DNA of 64,000 nt from Nissolia schottii (Eukaryota; Streptophyta; Magnoliopsida; Fabales; Fabaceae), in the NCBI GenBank assembly GCA_003254905.1, contig QANU01014181.1, positions 107,073 through 171,072 of the forward strand, in the 5' to 3' direction. The notes beneath the pieces were generated by a model. That model was not told the origin of the DNA and made no database searches. It saw nothing but the letters and a program-made list of their open reading frames with translations. This document shows, one piece after another, positions 1-14,298 of this stretch (within the stretch, counting starts at the first letter, position 1; every line of letters begins with the position of its first letter). A program made the translations under genes and the position numbers.

Positions 1-274
1 TGATTTTCCTTTTCTTTTTTTTTTTTTTCTTATGGCTCTCATGTCAGATAGAGGCAATCTACTCTTTCTTGATGCCGTAAGAAATTAAATGCTGCAGATT
101 TGGCAGATGTCACTTCACATAGTTTAATACACTTTGAAATCCTTTTTTCCTTTCACAATCTTCAGCAATAGCATCCTTGACTTTGTTGTTATGTCACATC
201 TGACAATAATATTAATATACTTACATGTAACATATTCATATTAATTGAGAAAATTAATGAACTTAAAATTGTAA

Positions 275-785
275 TTGTAGCCATGGTTACCGAAGTACGA
301 GGTGTGAGGTATCATGTATTGCATTATACGATATGTGTCCCGGAGTCGTACGCTTCGGATCTTAGAGCTCTGCGGATGATGGTTGGACGGGGTGTGTATC
401 TACAAGAACTCCGATGTTTAAATCAGTAAAGGCTTGAGATGTTGGTCAAAAATAGTGGTTTAGAGTCTGAGAGTTTACCTGATAAGTTGGCCTTGTTTAT
501 ATATCTGGATAGCATCCGCGATTTCCTCAACCCCGTGGATATTCTTCCTGCTTTGCCTCGGGGAATCGCGGAGTGATGCCTGCTGGGGAGAGTCCATTAT
601 GGGAATATCTTTCATGTTTTGCCTCCGGGGATCGTGGAGTGATGGCAGTTGATGGAGTTGGTTCGGGTCGCGCTGGCTCCGTCGGGTCATTCCACAGGTT
701 TGGGCCGTTATATTCACTTGGGCTACGCTCGTGAGCTGATCGTGGACATTTCACAGAATGGGCCTAAGAGGCCCAGTCCGTAACA
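275..785. repeat. GC-rich interspersed repeat relic, family unassigned
   Basis: The block differs sharply in base composition from its AT-rich surroundings. It carries phrases typical of dispersed plant repeats, such as a run about tacaagaactccgatg near 400-417. It contains an imperfect direct duplication of roughly 60 bp (about 536-593 and 600-656, both centred on a gatcg/aatcgcggagtgatg-like core). Near its right end is a perfect inverted repeat, TGGGCCT-AAG-AGGCCCA (759-775). The right end reads ...CCGTAACA, which could be the edge of an LTR. No target-site duplication was found, so the family is left open and the limits are approximate. Confidence 0.4.
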
Positions 786-1524
786 ATATGTATTAGACTT
801 GATATGATTAGTCTAATTGAACTAGAGTGATAGATAAATCACTCAAATTACTTAATAAATCTTATGATTCGTAATATAAATTGTGCAATATAATATATGA
901 GTCTCAATACGGTCTTAAATCATAGACCCTTTATTTTTTTTTTCTTTTTTTCTTTTAATTACCTTTCCAACAATCCTGTGTTTACCCTCATTTTTTACTC
1001 TTATTATTGATTTTGTCAATTTTTAGATTAAATATAAATATATTTTATTACATTTCTGTATCTTAATATTGAATACAATTCACAATTCATAATTTAAATA
1101 AGCAATACACAACACATATTGTCATGTTGTGATTCAATACCCATGACTCGAATGATGGTATTTTACATAGGTGGAAGTCAATGCAAAGCAGTGCTAAAAA
1201 GATAATGCTTTTCAAACTTCAATTGCCTAATTACTTAGGCTTGATCAGCATTATAATTTTCACAATTAAATAAGTAACACACCATCTCAGCATATAAATC
1301 AATGCTAGAAATGTTTTTAACATTTACAGACACACACATTTAAGACCACAAGATGTTTTTGACTTCTTTATTTGAACCAAATTTACACTCTGAAGAATAA
1401 CAAATAAAACATTTGTCTGGTATCCTACTGAATCCATTTGAGTATAGTAGGAATATTTAAAGTATAACTTTACATTGCCTTCAATTTGATTGTTTTCGGT
1501 ATGTATAATTAGAAATTACTAAAC

Positions 1525-1925
1525 TTACAAATTCGTTTAGCATCGGTCAAGTTGGTCTCAAATAATAGAAATGGTCATATTAGTTCTTAAGATGGCTAAT
1601 AGTCGTTCACATTAATTCCTGAGAGGAGACTAACTTAGCCAATGTCAAAACATTAACTTAACTGACTTTTATCATATTTAATGGCTAATATGACTATTTC
1701 CATATATAAAGACGAACTTGATTGATACTAACAACTTCATAAATGAATTCAAAGGTTTACCCCTTCCTATTTTAATGAGTAAATCTTTGACATTAGTCAA
1801 ATTATTCCTTCTCAAGAACTAACTTGACCAGTTTGTGACAATTTTAAGGATTAATATGACAATTTGTATAACTTCTGAACGAATTTGATCGATGCTGACA
1901 ATTACAAGGACAAATTTAAAGGTTT
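1525..1925. repeat. Dispersed repeat, copy 1 (3' flank of MYB)
   Basis: The segment is built of phrases such as gattaatatgacaatttg and gatgctgacaattacaagg, ending in caaatttaaaggttta. A related segment with matching phrases in the same order lies inside the MYB gene at about 4030-4310. Limits are estimated by eye. This is probably an old non-coding mobile-element relic. Confidence 0.4.
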
Positions 1926-1967
1926 AATTTTTTTTTTCTTTCAAAAACTGCATTAAAAACTTCATCC

Positions 1968-4526
1968 TCATACATACATTGCATCATTGTTAAGGCTGAA
2001 ATTGTTGTCACACAATAAATCAGCACCACCAGGCATACATTGCATGAATTCATTTCCAACCAATTGATTTGAGAAATTGATCTGTGAATTGTAAGCCTCA
2101 TTGGATGAACCATGACTTAGGCTGTTATGATCATACTCTTCTCCACAAAAGGGTCCTTCTGAAATATGTGTCACACCTTCTTGGAATGTTGAATTTTGAT
2201 CAAATCCATTCACATGATCCACTGAAAGCCACTCAGCAAACAACACTTTTGGTAATGATCCCTGACATGCCTCCTTGTTATAATTATAATTATTATGTTC
2301 ATAAGAATGATCATAATAATGTGCTAGTGATTTTTCCATGTTCTCAAAAATTCCATAACTTGATTCTTGAATTGCGATTTTCTGTGGAGAGAGTGAATAA
2401 TATTCCATTGTCTCTGAGCTTGAGCTAACATTCTGAATTTGTTGTTGATCATGAGATTCAATTTCTTTTGCTTTTGCCAATTTCTTCTTCAAATATGAAT
2501 GCCAATAGTTTTTAATCTCATTGTCAGTCCGTCCTGGCAAATGTTGTGCTATTTGAGACCACCTAACCAAATATATATAATTTAAGTTACATCATGGTAA
2601 AAGTGAAATAAATGTTTGTAATGACAAAAAAAAGATTAATTAATGATATGATAAAATAAATATGTGAAATATAGAGCATGATGAAAATGTCTCTCCACAA
2701 GTAGCACACTTTTTATTCTTTCCCACCACATAAATAGGCAAAAATTATTGTGTTGACTTTATTTTCTAAATTTGGGGAATTATATTTTAAGCGCAAAATG
2801 CTTAATAAACTGATTGAAATATGTGATGGAAGAATCTAGAACATAAATGAGCATAATAATATTAGGATAAGTTAATTTAAATATAAATAAATAGTAGGAA
2901 TAGTAGACTTGATGCCTTTTCTATGTACATTCACATCTCTCCCTCCTTAGAAAAAAAAGGGGGCATGCTATCAAAGCTAATTCATGGTTTGACTGACCTA
3001 TCAGTTTTTTTTTTCTTGTAAACTTTAGTATAGTATTAAATTAAATACTAGCCAATTGCTTCTGTAAATTTAATTAAATTGGAAGTAGCTTCCAAATTCA
3101 ACTGCATTTTTTAAACTTAAAACCTGGAAAAAAAATATTAAAACAGAAAAAAAATCCTTTCCTTGCACCAATTGCCCTAATTAATATGTTATCAGTTATC
3201 AACAACTCCTTGACTTGAAAACTTGAATCATTATTTTGACTAATCAATTATCCAATTTAATTAGAACAAAAAAGTACAATTATTTGTCTTGCTTACTTGT
3301 TGCCTAACATGTGGTGAAGGTTGAGGATTGTATCCTCCTCTTGTTTGCTGAACATTCCTCTCTTTAACCCTGGCCTTAGGTAGTTTATCCACCTTAGTCT
3401 GCAGCTCTTTCCATTCCTTTGCAATCCTGTAAATATTTAATTATATACTAAGTCAATAACTCAGCATATACTAAAATAGATACAAATTCATCTCATAGGG
3501 CTACTAATTAAAGAGGTACTCCCTCCATTTCATATTAATTGTCCATTTTTTACTTTTAGGTTTATTATTGACTCAATGTCTGAATATAAATTGTGTCTAG
3601 ATACGTTGATTAAATGATAGACCTAAAAATAAACAATAATTAATTAATATGAAAAGAAATGAGAAATATATCGTCAAAATTTATTCATTACCACTAAAGT
3701 ATCTCTTTTTCACTTTTGTAAAATGGGTTGTTAACACGCCCAAACTAATGTTGACTCAAAATGCCTACATAGAGTTAACTATAAAGTGCTAAAATTGCAA
3801 CTCATAGCTGAGAAAAATGCTTAGGTTGTTTTTAACAATGAAGAATTGTGAAATTTTAACCACATTTCTCCTTTTCTAATTATGGAATTGACTGGACAAG
3901 TTTAATTGGTGCCAAAATTAGTGAAGCATTACATTTTATTATTAGTAGCAAGTTAATATGAGCTAGGTACATTTTATCAAATGAAAAAAAAAAAAAAAAA
4001 AAAGATAAACCTTTCTTCGTGAAAATCAAGGAAGTATCAATTGAATGACTAGTACACCTTTAAACTCGTTCTAAAGTTGGCAACATTAGTCAAGTTTTTT
4101 TTCAAATTATAAAAAGTATCAAATTTATTCTTAAATTTGCCAAGATTTGATCAAATTAGTCTCTGAAAGGGATTAACTTAACCGACATTATTAAGAGATA
4201 ATTTTGATTGACTTTTGACAACCTCGTGAATGAATTTGTTACTTTTCATAGCTTAAAAGATAAACTTAATTGATGTTGTCAATCTTAGAGACGAATTTAA
4301 ATATTTACTTATTGAATTGAATGACATGACAAAACAACAACAATGCTCTTTTGTTAAGAACATAGCAGGAAATATATCAAGAACTCTAACCTGCTTTAAT
4401 GGGGACAGAACTCCAGCAACCATGACCATGTTTTAGGATACATTTTCTGAGCTTATTATCTTCTTCGGGGGACCATAATCCCTTTCTGTGTTTTGGTTTT
4501 GCATTTTCCATTGGCTTGCATCCCAT
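1968..4526 (-). CDS. R2R3-MYB transcription factor, LAF1/MYB18-like
   Basis: Exons are 4526-4391, 3426-3297 and 2562-1968 (136, 130 and 595 bp), giving 286 aa. All introns are GT-AG, and the 130 bp second exon is the classic R2R3-MYB size. R2 (about residues 14-66) contains [29 protein letters not shown] and [15 protein letters not shown]3 continues [11 protein letters not shown] through [19 protein letters not shown] to [12 protein letters not shown]. The [20 protein letters not shown] stretch and short N-terminus match the LAF1/MYB18/MYB19/MYB45 group, whose Arabidopsis member LAF1 acts in phytochrome A light signalling. The C-terminal part is Asn/Ser-rich with no domain I recognise. The start is the ATG at 4526 (MGCKPME). 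An in-frame upstream ATG at 4595 would add 23 residues and seems less likely. The protein should be nuclear and bind DNA. Its exact target pathway cannot be read from the sequence. Confidence 0.9.
4030..4310. repeat. Dispersed repeat, copy 2 (MYB intron 1)
   Basis: It is related to the segment at 1525-1925. Shared phrases include gatgttgtcaatcttagagac here against gatgctgacaattacaagg there, both leading into aatttaaa. Both copies run in the same direction, one within intron 1 and one just past the stop codon of the same MYB gene. Confidence 0.4.
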
Positions 4527-4651
4527 TTTAGTGCCTTTTGTGACAGAAATTCTGTTTAATGGTAAGCTCGGATTCTTTAGGAACAGAATAGACAAAGAGA
4601 GAAAGATAGGTAACTATTTTGGTATGGAAACAGTGATCAAGCAGAGTGATA

Positions 4652-4660
4652 TATTTATAA
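4652..4660 (-). promoter_or_regulatory. TATA box of the MYB gene
   Basis: On the minus strand the site reads TTATAAATA, about 125 bp before the chosen ATG at 4526. The spacing leaves room for a 5' UTR of roughly 95-100 bp. A (GT)n(AT)n microsatellite lies further upstream at 4747-4770. Confidence 0.5.
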
Positions 4661-7600
4661 AGCAACGAATAGTGTTATTGTGATTGTGCAGTGTAATAAT
4701 AATAAGTCTATAACTTATTCAAAGAAAAGCTTTGAAAATAAAATGGGTGTGTGTGTGTATATATATATATAAAGCAAGCATGTAGCTTCCTGCCGTAATA
4801 AAAAGGAATTCTTGTCCTGCTTCATGAATTGAAAACTTGAAACCATATTCAAATAATGTACCTAATTACCCAGAAGGTACCAACTTGGAAGGTGTTGTAA
4901 TAGTATTATATACATACCAAGGTGTAACGATATTTATATCACTTTGTGACATTTTTAAAGTGTCACTTAAACATTAATTAGTTTAGATTCACTTTTAATC
5001 AATATTTAAGATTTTAATATGAATTTAAAACAATACAAATAACATTATTCTTTCTTTTCTCTAACATTGCTAATCAAAATAAGTAGGACGCTGTTAAGAA
5101 ACTCTTAAAAGCCACATGAATTTTTTTTCCCCCCTAAGTTGTAGATGGTTTGATTTTTAATTGTGCAGGGAATGAGCCATTTTAAACAATTTTTAGTTGC
5201 AAATACTTAAAAACAAATAAAAAACAATAATCATATTGATGACCATTTAATGAATGCTAAATGATGTCTTTTATAATTGCTAGTGATTCATGTGATTATA
5301 TTTAATTTCTTTCATACCTTAATTAAAAAAATCATGTAGCCTTTATTAAAAGATTAGATAAGAATCTTCAAACTTAAACTAGTCTTAAGTCTTAACTGAT
5401 GCAAAAAAATTTGTACCCTCTAACCTAAGAGTAGACTTTTGAAACACCTAATCCTTAGGACTAATTAGAAGGCTTATCTTTAAGTCAACCTTTAACTTGT
5501 ACCGACACATTCTCTGGCTCCACAAAGCAATTAACAAAACTACTGTGTACTATAACTTACAAGACTTTTATCGTCTCAAATTTGTTTCATATCATGCTAG
5601 TTGTAACTTGTAAATATAAAATTCATGAAAACATAAACCAATTTACCTGCAAAAACTGTTCATTATTCAGCTTTGGAAAGAAAATACGCATGTACTTTCA
5701 CGTGTATAGTTTATACCTTATAATAAGCATAAGTTGTTTTAGCACTAGGTTTTGTATTTCATTCATAAAACTTGTACTCAGAATTTTGCTTAGGAAAAAC
5801 AAGTGTCGATTCACTTAAACTAATAAATCATTAATAAAATTAATCACCATAAAAATTGGCTAATATCTTCCTTAGATAAATTTAGTGAAAAGCAAAACAA
5901 AAGACCAAATTAGGCTCATACATTTCAAGGAATATCATTTAAAAAAGTATTGTGTATAACTGTTGGACGGAAGGTAAGCAGCTTGATCCTTCGTAAGGAC
6001 GAGAGAACACAAGTTTAATTTTCAAGATGCTCATTTGTTAAGAGGGAGAATAACATTTAATGTTTCATTCTCAAAATTGCGATAGCAATATCTCTCACAA
6101 TTTTATTTATATAAAAAAAATTTATCTAGCTAGGCATTACATAAAGAAAAGGAAAATAGAAAAAGAAAAAACTTGTATACTCATCAAATTCCTCTGAAGT
6201 TTAGAAATCATTGTTTCTCCTCTATTATTGGCTGATGTATGCAGCTGATGAGTGATGACATAAATGCCAGCTCCAACCAATCAGGTAAGATTCAAGAATC
6301 TTCAGCTACCTTGTGCTCCCCAAATTTCTGTAGGAGCTAAATCTACCTTTACCATATTCATTGCACCCTCAGAGTTGTTAAAATAATTTTTTTTTAAAAA
6401 AGTTTTAATTAAGCTGAGCAATTAGGCGTAAACATTGCGGGAAAATCTTAAATACATAGATCTTGCCGGATTCAAACCATCAATTAATAAAATTTAAACT
6501 AAATGAGAAATAAAAAAGCAGATTTTAAATTTGATATATATTGATTCAAAATCTTAAGACATTAACTTTATAGATCATCTTAAATATATAAGAGAATTAA
6601 ATATTGAATCACTTGAACCAACCAAACAATGTCAGTTATAGCCAAATTATTTGATATTAATATAATAACATATTTCAGTTGATTTTAACATAAATTAATT
6701 ACTTTCACTTTGGACTTCTATTTCATAGATTGTACACGAAACCTTAAGAAAAGAATTCAGGTAATAAATTAGTTGCCACATTTGTCTAACCTAATCAAGA
6801 AAAATATACAAGTTAATTAAGAAGTAAGATCATATTTGATTCTAATTTTTCAAAATAGAGTCTAGTTATACCTACAAGTTGGTAGTTTTCCATTTTATGA
6901 AGCATATATATCCCAAAATCAAAAGAGGAACATTTATGCCCCATTGACTAAGAAAACTGATCTCAATAGGTTGGTCAAGGGACCCAGGAATCTTAGAGAT
7001 ATTCAAACAAGCAGATAAGATTACTCAGTAAGTTCCAAAATTAAGCCCTGTGTGCAAGGTTTTGTTTCTTATTACATTATTGCAAATTTGAGAATTTTAA
7101 ATCAATAAATGAGTTAATAAGATCAACAAGTAATCATAATTAAGTTTTGGGTTTTAATTATTGTAATACTAAATCTCTTTGCCAGATTGTACATGCATTA
7201 AAAAAATAGATTAAGAAACCTAGGCATGTATATGCAGTTAATTAAACAATGGTATAAAAAAAGTGTCACCAATGGTTGATATCTGGCCACCTTTTATATA
7301 GTACCAAGAACTATTCNCTATGGTGTGTCCACATTAAATTGTCCAACAAAATTAAAGGTAAGTTAAGAGTGGCAGAAAATTAATAAATGAGACATTTTCA
7401 TGTGGCAAATTTTCTAGCAGGTCTCCAAATCTTGTTTAGTAATTTATAAGTTAAACTAATTTATATATGTCTTTAATTATGATTATTTAGAAAATATAAA
7501 TAATATTTTTGAATGCTCCCCCTAGTAGCATACGTACATGTGTCTTCCATGACAATGATAACGTGGATTTGTTTGGTGCAACTTTTCAACTCATTATTGA

Positions 7601-9853
7601 GGAAAATGACCCCATCCAATAATATGCCAGAATATTGATGGTGACAACTTTCTAAAATACTTATACAATAAAAACAGGCTAGCCAATTGAACAGTGATAT
7701 GTATTGGAAAACTTATTTACTATTGCTATGTACTGGGTATATAGAGGGTAACAACTTCTCCCAAACGAGGGCATAAAGCACATGCAACAAGAGTTGTGCT
7801 ATTGGAACTTATTAAAAGGTGTGGATGTCTTGTTACCTTTTTTACACGTTATGGGGTTCATCATGTCATATTAATGAATCTTATGATGTGTGAGAGAGAC
7901 GACCGCGTGTCCACATATTTTACTATGTGTAAGCAGCATTTTTGCATGTTGCAATAAAATTATATAAAATCATTTTTCTTAGAATTATGTTAAGATGACA
8001 ATTCAAGTTAAAAACTCTTGAACAACCCCCTTGGCATAAGTGTGGCCCATAATGGACCCCACAGTTATGTTAGTAGCGCTGTTAATTAGAATTGTCATCC
8101 TATCAATTTTTTATTTTTTTAAAGCTTAGAATATCAACAACAGGCTAATGGAATCAAATTCGAAATAAATGAACATTATTTTTAGCACACCGCTTGATTA
8201 TTAGACAGTTAATTAAAGAAGATAACTCTTTTCAAATTAAATCATATTCTTAACCTTCCTATTAATATTTATATAGAGAGAAAGTACAAATTCGCCATTA
8301 AATTACATATAAATGGTCATAAATAAAACATTAATTCATGTGAAAAAAATTAAGAACCCTAATATCCTTAGGGATGATTTCCTTCCATTATTTGTTTCTT
8401 GTTCAGATGAAAGACATGGACCTTGAACTATACAAACTAACATTTGAAATTTTGAACTAAACCTTTTGCACCTTAGGCATATTGGGTTATTAAGTAATGG
8501 AAATGGTACTATTTAATTAAACCAGTGTGTCTTTAATACTTAAACTCCAATGTCAACAGTACACCTCCATTATAAACATGTACATAGTCATTATCAAGAG
8601 ATTGACCAAGACTTTATTTTGCCTTTGCTTCAATAGTGTACTATGTGAATTTTATATGCCAAACTTGTTTCAATATACAAATCATGAACAAAATTTATGT
8701 TTTGCTTTTTAGGTTCAAATGCATTATAATAAGAAGCTAAATCACCGACTAAAATGATAAACATTGTGTACGTTTTTGTATTTTAGACTTAGTTATAGGC
8801 TGGAAAGGATTGATCATTTCAGCTAGAAGAAAAAAAAAAATTGAACCTAATATCATCAAATTAAGATTTTGGGGTCTAGCTACCATTGATTAATACAAGA
8901 GGCCAAGAGCCACCATGTTTATTAATTGGCTCTTAATCCTCATGCACTGAGATATGGCAAATTATCCAGTAAGGCCTAATCTGTAAACAAAAATCAATGG
9001 AATATTGAAAAGGACTTGCACTGTTTGTTATGCAGCAGTGCTTGTTTAACCTACCTTCAAGATTTTTCAAAGGGTTTAAACTTGAACTAGCTTCCAACCT
9101 TGGTTCCATTGTTTGAGAAAGTGAAACTCTTGTTGGCCATTCAAAGACTCGCTAATTTTAGTAATTAGAGTATGAGAAATGATTGCACTACATTCATTGT
9201 GCTTTATAGATTTGAATAGTAAGTGGATAATTATTACAAGTTAAAGGTTTAACAATTTAATTAGAAAAATACTTGCTGAAAATGAGTTTGTGCATGAGTT
9301 AGCTCTTATTTCTTTTGTTAATTGTATTTACAACTTCAATCACCTATATGTAATCATTTAACACATGATTAATCACAATCAATTCATAACAACTTTGAAT
9401 AAACTAACAACATTGAAAATGTTAGTTTTTGTTTTCATTTTCTATTTTCAATCCGTCTCTGTGTTTAATGATTTTATAAAGGAAATATTAAAAACAAGAC
9501 AATCTTGTTCTTGTTTTCTTCCCAAAATCCTAAAACATAGGGAACATGTTGATAACAAGAAATGAAAACAAGTGTACAAGGTTGTAATCTGTACAAGAAA
9601 CTGATAACTGCAATACATTTAACACATGGTAAAACAGATTAACAACAACCAACAATTTCAGAAAGCTAATGCTATAGTCGCCAAAACTAACAAATAGACT
9701 CTACTCTCTTCAGAAACTAAATTAAAAGTTCAACATTGAATTCTCTAGTAACAGGTGTATCCAATAATGATAAGTAACTTAGTCCTAGTTCTTGAAATAC
9801 CAAAGGAGGTAGAGTATTTTTATCAGCATGGAATGGAAGCTCCAAATTTAGGC
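4661..9853. other. Long intergenic region, MYB promoter side
   Basis: About 5.2 kb of AT-rich DNA with no supported gene. Reading frames here are short and low-complexity. A moderately GC-richer part at about 5960-6360 has no recognisable coding content. There is one undetermined base at 7317. The last 300 bp or so (to 9853) should include the 3' UTR of the cleavage factor gene. No tRNA, rRNA or known miRNA sequence was recognised. Confidence 0.5.
4747..4770. repeat. Compound microsatellite (GT)n(AT)n
   Basis: An uninterrupted run of GT units passes directly into AT units, upstream of the MYB TATA box. Confidence 0.9.
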
Positions 9854-12512
<2,659 letters not shown>

Positions 12513-14298
12513 CTCCCTCCCTTCGATTCCGATGACGATGAAGATGGAAGTCAGGTCAGGTTCAAAGCTTGAAGCAACAACACAGCACAAAGGTTGAAAG
12601 GTGCTTCAAGCTTCAAGATCTGAATAAGTATGGAAGGAACTTGTTTTTGAGTTTTATATTTAGTTTAACTGTTACGCACCGCCTCAACTAAACTAAACTA
12701 AACGACGGAGAAAAACCTCTTTTATGTACGAAAGAAGAAATGAATTTAGATCTTGTGTAGCCAAATTATAAATACGGGTAAAAGCCCTAATTCGACCCTG
12801 GCTAAAAACACAAGACATTATACGATTCACTAATTTTAAACTTTTATAAGATATATATACAAAATATTATTTTTATTAATTTAAACTTCTTTTAAAATAT
12901 ATATGACATTTAAGATATCATGTGCTAATATTTGAGAGTTTTCTAAGAATTTATGTTATTATAAATTATTTAATATTTAAAATATTTTTAATTTTGACAC
13001 AACACAAAAAAATTTAGATATAACTTCGATAAACTAATCCTGAATTTTTTTGGACACTTTTGAACACGTGCAACACAAGCGTCGGACAAGTGTCTTCAAG
13101 TGTCAGTGTTTACGAGGTGTCAGATAGGGGACATGGTAGTCTGAACAAAGTGTTTGTGCTTCCTAGATCCCTCGGTGTCTACATTAGTCCTTCAATAAAT
13201 AAAAATATCTAATTGGTCCCTTAATGTCACCAATGACTAACAATGGTAAAGTTTAAAATGTTCAATGACCAATTGAGGATCTTTTTAGTTCTTTCTTCAG
13301 TACCCAATCTTATAAAAAGGTATTGATACCTCATTGTGTTTGAAAGGTTGTGATTTAATCATAAATTTAAAACAATAAACAATTTAAGATTGTGAGACAT
13401 TTGGCGAAATTTTAGATATTATGATATTGATACCCTTAAATTTTGTAGAATACAAAAAAATCCCCATATATTTATCAAATTTTACATCTTGATCCAAAAT
13501 CCATTTTTACTTCTTGTGCACAGTATAAATTTCTTTCTAAGCGTGGCTTTTAAAATAGCTAGTAAATGAGTAGAATATATTTTATTTTTTTGGTTTGATA
13601 ATTTGATTAAATGATTTTTTATTATCCATTCATAATAATTAAACTCTCTTTATAAACATGGATTTGATATTCATTTTAGGGTTTCATTTTAATCTATTAG
13701 CCAAAATATAATATTTTTTAAAAAAAAATATGAAGAACTAAGAGCAAAAAGAAAAGTTTAGGTCGTTAAGATTCATTTTAATCCAGAACAAAGGTATGAA
13801 TTATTAATCATATACAAAAATGATTCGTAGATTACCTATTAATAAAGAAATCTAATAATCAAACTCAAATCACAACAATGCATGAAAGAAAGGCAGACTA
13901 ATTGAGTCAATCACATAAAAAAAAAATTTGTTACATCAAAGAAACTAAAACCCGAGACCTCTGAAAGGAGGACATTAGAATAAGCTGAGATAGAGCTCGT
14001 TGATTTGGAAGTGTTCCAAATTGTCATGTTGGGAAATGGTCAAACCAAACATTCGGAAAAGCGATAGTTGCTAATGTTCCTTGTAACACTGAAGGCCATG
14101 TTGAATTGTTAGTTTTGATTTACTCTCAAGAATCATTTGAGATGACAGTCAGACTCTTCCTATGAAATAATAACACATTCAAATATTAATATTACAATTT
14201 TACATTTCCAATATATCAGAACTAAATCCATTGCATCATACAAAGGAAGTTCATTATTATTAAGGACCTGCTTTTACATTACATACAAACATTTCTGT
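12513..14298. other. Intergenic region between cleavage factor and SEND1 genes
   Basis: The right part should contain the SEND1 3' UTR and the left part the cleavage factor promoter. Two repeat-like stretches occur. Positions 13040-13140 are rich in tcggacaagtgtcttcaagt-like phrases seen in dispersed plant repeats. Positions 13184-13297 have a loose inverted-repeat layout, with taattggtccctta answered by gaccaattgagg. No gene is supported. Confidence 0.5.
12652..12658 (-). promoter_or_regulatory. TATA box of the cleavage factor gene
   Basis: TATAAAA on the minus strand, about 140 bp upstream of the ATG at 12512. Confidence 0.45.

Larger units (their letters stand above)
1..1967. other. Intergenic flank downstream of the MYB gene
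   Basis: No gene is supported here. The stretch is AT-rich except for a GC-richer block at about 275-785, annotated separately as an old repeat. A second dispersed repeat lies at about 1525-1925, next to the MYB stop codon, so the MYB 3' UTR may run through it. Short reading frames at 475-754 on the minus strand sit inside the GC-rich block. They resemble no protein I recognise. Confidence 0.6.
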
